From an uncultured Clostridia bacterium (lineage in GTDB: Bacteria; Bacillota; Clostridia; Christensenellales; UBA1242): a stretch of DNA of 8,665 bases. The position numbers were made by a program, and so were the translations under genes. Position 1 is the first letter of the stretch; the number at the start of each line of letters is the position of its first letter. The notes under the pieces are model-generated. The model ran no database searches, was not told where the DNA came from, and was given only the letters and a program-made list of their open reading frames with translations. Below are positions 6,693 to 8,665 of the stretch, in pieces. The stretch is taken from NCBI GenBank assembly GCA_937914725.1, contig CALDMJ010000205.1, positions 1 through 8,665 on the forward strand, given 5' to 3'.

Positions 6693-7778
6693 TTATAAAA
6701 TCGACCCTTTCAAATTGACAATGCGGTCAAGCGGGATGCCGTGAGTTTTCGCAAACTCAATCGGCAGTTGTACATTCCCCACTTTATCACTGGCGTGCGC
6801 GTCCGAATTGACGACAAATTCAACACCTGTTTCGAGCATATCGTCCACTTCCTGTTGCGAGAAGAATACGCGCTTGCCGTTGAGTTCAATTTTCGTACCG
6901 CGTTCGACGCAAAGTTTTGCAATTTCTTTACAGTCGACCAAAACGCCGTAGTTTAGGTGGTTGACAAACTTTAGTGGATATCTATCTATGCAACGCAAAT
7001 ATGCAAGCGTGTTCTTTTCAATTTTTGCTTTGCTTGGCTTAAATATCAAATTCATAAGCGTAAAACTCCACCACGTGGCAAAACTTTCGTTTGAAGCGGT
7101 TTTATGGTAGCCCATTTGCAAAAAGTCGAGGTCGTCGACATAGGCGTCCGTATCAAGCAAGCCTGAGTATCCCATAAGGTTGCCTTCAAGCGCGTGATAT
7201 ATTTTGATTTGTGGGTATTTTTCGCGGTAGAGTTCCACCATACGCTTTTGAACTTGGAAATTTGCAAGCGTTATGCCGTGCGCTTTGTGGCGGAATGCGT
7301 GGTCGGTGACCGCGTACTCCTTGAGCCCGATTGCAATGGCGTGCTGGATGTTCTCCTCCAAAGTGCCTGTCCCGTCACTGAAAACGGTGTGAGTGTGATA
7401 GTCCCCGTACGGAACAATTATTTCTTTCTTTTGTTCAGCGCTTTCATTTGCTAAATTTTTATTTGCCGATTGCAAATTTGCCTCTCCCTCTTTCAATGTT
7501 TTACTTTCAAGCATTTCACTATTTGAATTTGCCACACTTGCAAAAGTTAAATCATTTGCATTTTCGTCACTTACACATTCACCACTCTGCTTGTCCGCGT
7601 TTTGCGTGGCGGATTGTTCGGCTGTCGCTTCATTGTCCAATTTCGATTCCTCAACAACTGCTTTTCTAAACAAGCGTCCGCCGCCAATATATGCCCCACC
7701 GTCGCCAAGTTTTTGACAAGCGCGCGGGCTTTGTGTGGCGTTGCTTTGCTTTTCAACAAAACTCTTATTCTTCTTCAT
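6693..7778 (-). CDS. PHP-domain phosphoesterase (YcdX/histidinol-phosphatase-like) with N-terminal extension
   Basis: PHP-superfamily metal-dependent phosphoesterase, probably cytoplasmic; the substrate cannot be inferred. Homologues often lie between murB and whiA in Clostridia. Residues 1-122 are low complexity (Ala, Asn, Glu, Ser). The catalytic domain follows: DYHTHTVFSDGTGT (H128, H130, D135), AVTDHAF (H160), ALEGN (E198), MGYHK (H225), FVNHLNYG (H274) and VNSDAHASD (D326, H328). All nine expected trinuclear metal ligands are present, so activity is likely. AGGAG (7785-7789) six bases upstream fixes the start. The first 14 bases overlap the end of murB in another frame, suggesting translational coupling. 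The short GDGGAYIGGGRLFRK segment (25-39) is not acidic like the rest of the extension and is unexplained. Histidinol phosphatase is a less likely identity because no his genes are nearby. Confidence 0.9.
   Translation of the reverse strand: MKKNKSFVEKQSNATQSPRACQKLGDGGAYIGGGRLFRKAVVEESKLDNEATAEQSATQNADKQSGECVSDENANDLTFASVANSNSEMLESKTLKEGEANLQSANKNLANESAEQKKEIIVPYGDYHTHTVFSDGTGTLEENIQHAIAIGLKEYAVTDHAFRHKAHGITLANFQVQKRMVELYREKYPQIKIYHALEGNLMGYSGLLDTDAYVDDLDFLQMGYHKTASNESFATWWSFTLMNLIFKPSKAKIEKNTLAYLRCIDRYPLKFVNHLNYGVLVDCKEIAKLCVERGTKIELNGKRVFFSQQEVDDMLETGVEFVVNSDAHASDKVGNVQLPIEFAKTHGIPLDRIVNLKGSIL
7413..7778 (-). other. Low-complexity N-terminal extension of the PHP protein, residues 1-122
   Basis: YcdX-like PHP proteins normally begin only a few residues before the Y-x-D-Y-H-T-H motif, here at residue 124. 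The extra part is rich in Ala, Asn, Glu, Gln and Ser, ends in a basic and acidic hinge (ESAEQKKEIIVP), and has no hydrophobic stretch that would make it a signal peptide. Its composition resembles the DnaE extension, although I see no clear base-level similarity between them. Confidence 0.7.
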
Positions 7779-8665
7779 TATGCTCTCCTAAAAATTTCAA
7801 CTCATATTGTACCACAATATTAGAAATTTTGCAAATGTAGTTTTGAAGAAATTTTAAAAGCTTTAAAATGTCGTCACTTGTTGCGCCCCCGCAATTGACG
7901 ATGTACCCCGCGTGCACTTTCGACACCTGCGCGCCGCCGAGTGTCAAGCCCTTTAGCCCCAACTTATCAATAAACGCGCTCGGGATGAAATCACCATTGC
8001 GCTTAAAAACACTCCCAAGACTGGGATAACCCACACTTTGCGTGGCGCGACGCGCGTTTGTGTTGCCTAGACATTTTTTAATTATGTCACTTTTGTTGCC
8101 GCGCGGGAAAATAAATTCCGCACCAATGATAAATTCGCAATCTTCTATATTCGTTTTTCTATATTCTGTTTTATAAAACTCACAAAAATTATTTGTTAAA
8201 CAAAATTCACAATTATTTGTTTGAGCAAATTCGTTTTGCAAAAAATTGATATTTGGCACGCCTTTTGCGTTTTTTTTGCAATTTTTACGCAAAAAATCAT
8301 TCTTTTTAATAAATTTTTCATTGTTTTTGTAATATACACTACAAGTCTTTGTATTGAAAATCAAAACACGCGAAACAATATCCGCCATTTGCCCACCGAA
8401 TGCGCCCGCGTTCATCTTGACCGCGCCGCCGCAACTTGCGGGAATTCCACACGCAAACTCAAAGCCGCTATACCCTAAATCGCACACGCACTTTGACATT
8501 AGAGGCAATAGCGCGCCACATTCAGCAAACATTGTAAGTTTCGCATTTTTGAGTATTCCGCACTTTGGTATAATTTGATTTTTTATGTTTTTTTCTTCAA
8601 AAAGCGCGTTCTTGTCGTCTAATATGGCGCAACCCCTTTTGACAAGGCTCGTCTTGACTGCAGGT
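7765..8665 (-). CDS. murB: UDP-N-acetylenolpyruvoylglucosamine reductase (MurB), 5' end outside window
   Basis: MurB is the FAD- and NADPH-dependent cytoplasmic enzyme that reduces UDP-GlcNAc-enolpyruvate to UDP-MurNAc in peptidoglycan synthesis. The frame stays open to the right edge, about 44 codons beyond ATG 8532, so that ATG is internal and the N-terminus is missing. Numbering from Met 8532: FAD-binding core YSGFEFACGIPASCGGAVKMNAGAFGG (21-47); a YR pair at 124-125 matching the catalytic-Arg region; PSLGSVFKRNG (170-180) with proton donor Ser174; QVSKVHAGYIVN (202-213); and QYELKFLG (242-249) with the likely catalytic Glu244. The GSVFKR form fits the type II MurB of Gram-positives. Residues about 73-118 are an AT-rich Asn/Lys/Phe insert. 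The 3' end overlaps the PHP gene by 14 bases. Confidence 0.95.
   Translation of the reverse strand, partial: PAVKTSLVKRGCAILDDKNALFEEKNIKNQIIPKCGILKNAKLTMFAECGALLPLMSKCVCDLGYSGFEFACGIPASCGGAVKMNAGAFGGQMADIVSRVLIFNTKTCSVYYKNNEKFIKKNDFLRKNCKKNAKGVPNINFLQNEFAQTNNCEFCLTNNFCEFYKTEYRKTNIEDCEFIIGAEFIFPRGNKSDIIKKCLGNTNARRATQSVGYPSLGSVFKRNGDFIPSAFIDKLGLKGLTLGGAQVSKVHAGYIVNCGGATSDDILKLLKFLQNYICKISNIVVQYELKFLGEHNEEE
7785..7789 (-). promoter_or_regulatory. Shine-Dalgarno AGGAG for the PHP gene, inside the murB 3' end
   Basis: AGGAG lies six bases before ATG 7778 and within the murB Leu-Gly-Glu codons. It supports the upstream start and thus translation of the extension. Confidence 0.75.
8179..8316 (-). 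other. AT-rich insert of roughly 45 residues inside MurB
   Basis: In typical MurB about 28-32 residues separate GA(Y/F)G from the YR motif; here there are nearly 80. The surplus is Asn/Lys/Phe-rich with three cysteines and includes homopolymer runs such as T8 on the plus strand near 8271-8278. The frame is intact across it. The boundaries are approximate because no alignment could be run. Confidence 0.55.

Noticed and set aside
1..8665. CRISPR array, tRNA, rRNA, insertion sequence or riboswitch
   Set aside because: No regularly spaced repeats, cloverleaf, transposase motif, terminal inverted repeats or recognisable aptamer were seen on either strand.

Overview
The window looks like chromosomal DNA of an uncultured, Clostridia-like member of the Bacillota. 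The basis is a minus-strand cluster in the order murB, PHP-domain phosphoesterase, whiA, dnaE, plus AGGAG-type ribosome binding sites on every gene. In many Bacillota, rapZ and yvcK sit between murB and whiA; both are absent here, leaving only the PHP gene. The exact lineage cannot be read from the sequence.

Layout. All genes are on the minus strand, so transcription runs from high to low coordinates. murB (7765-8665) enters from the right edge without its 5' end. Its last 14 bases overlap the PHP-domain gene (6693-7778). A 20-base gap leads to whiA (5698-6672), whose stop shares one base with the dnaE start (1658-5698). Three of these four proteins carry extra low-complexity, Asn/Lys/Glu-rich sequence: N-terminal extensions of about 143 residues in DnaE and about 122 in the PHP protein, and an internal insert of roughly 45 residues in MurB. 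The folded domains look intact, with catalytic and metal-binding residues in place.

Between dnaE and the left edge is a control region (about 1291-1657). It holds a perfect 14-bp hairpin interleaved with a near-consensus minus-strand promoter (TTGTCA, 17 bases, TATAAT with an extended -10), then a strong Shine-Dalgarno and ATG, then a run of 11 G. The left 1.3 kb is an AT-rich minus-strand gene for a membrane-targeted, Ser/Asn/Thr/Tyr-rich protein of unknown family. It runs off the edge inside a Hint (intein or hedgehog-like) domain that begins at a cysteine.

The main discovery candidate is the G tract. With the 11 G present here, translation from the well-placed ATG at 1387 stops after 13 codons. 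With 10 G, the same ATG reads straight into the secreted Hint protein with no stop. This is the layout of a phase-variable ON/OFF surface-protein switch, and the window would show the OFF state. A one-base homopolymer error in the assembly would give the same picture and must be excluded first.
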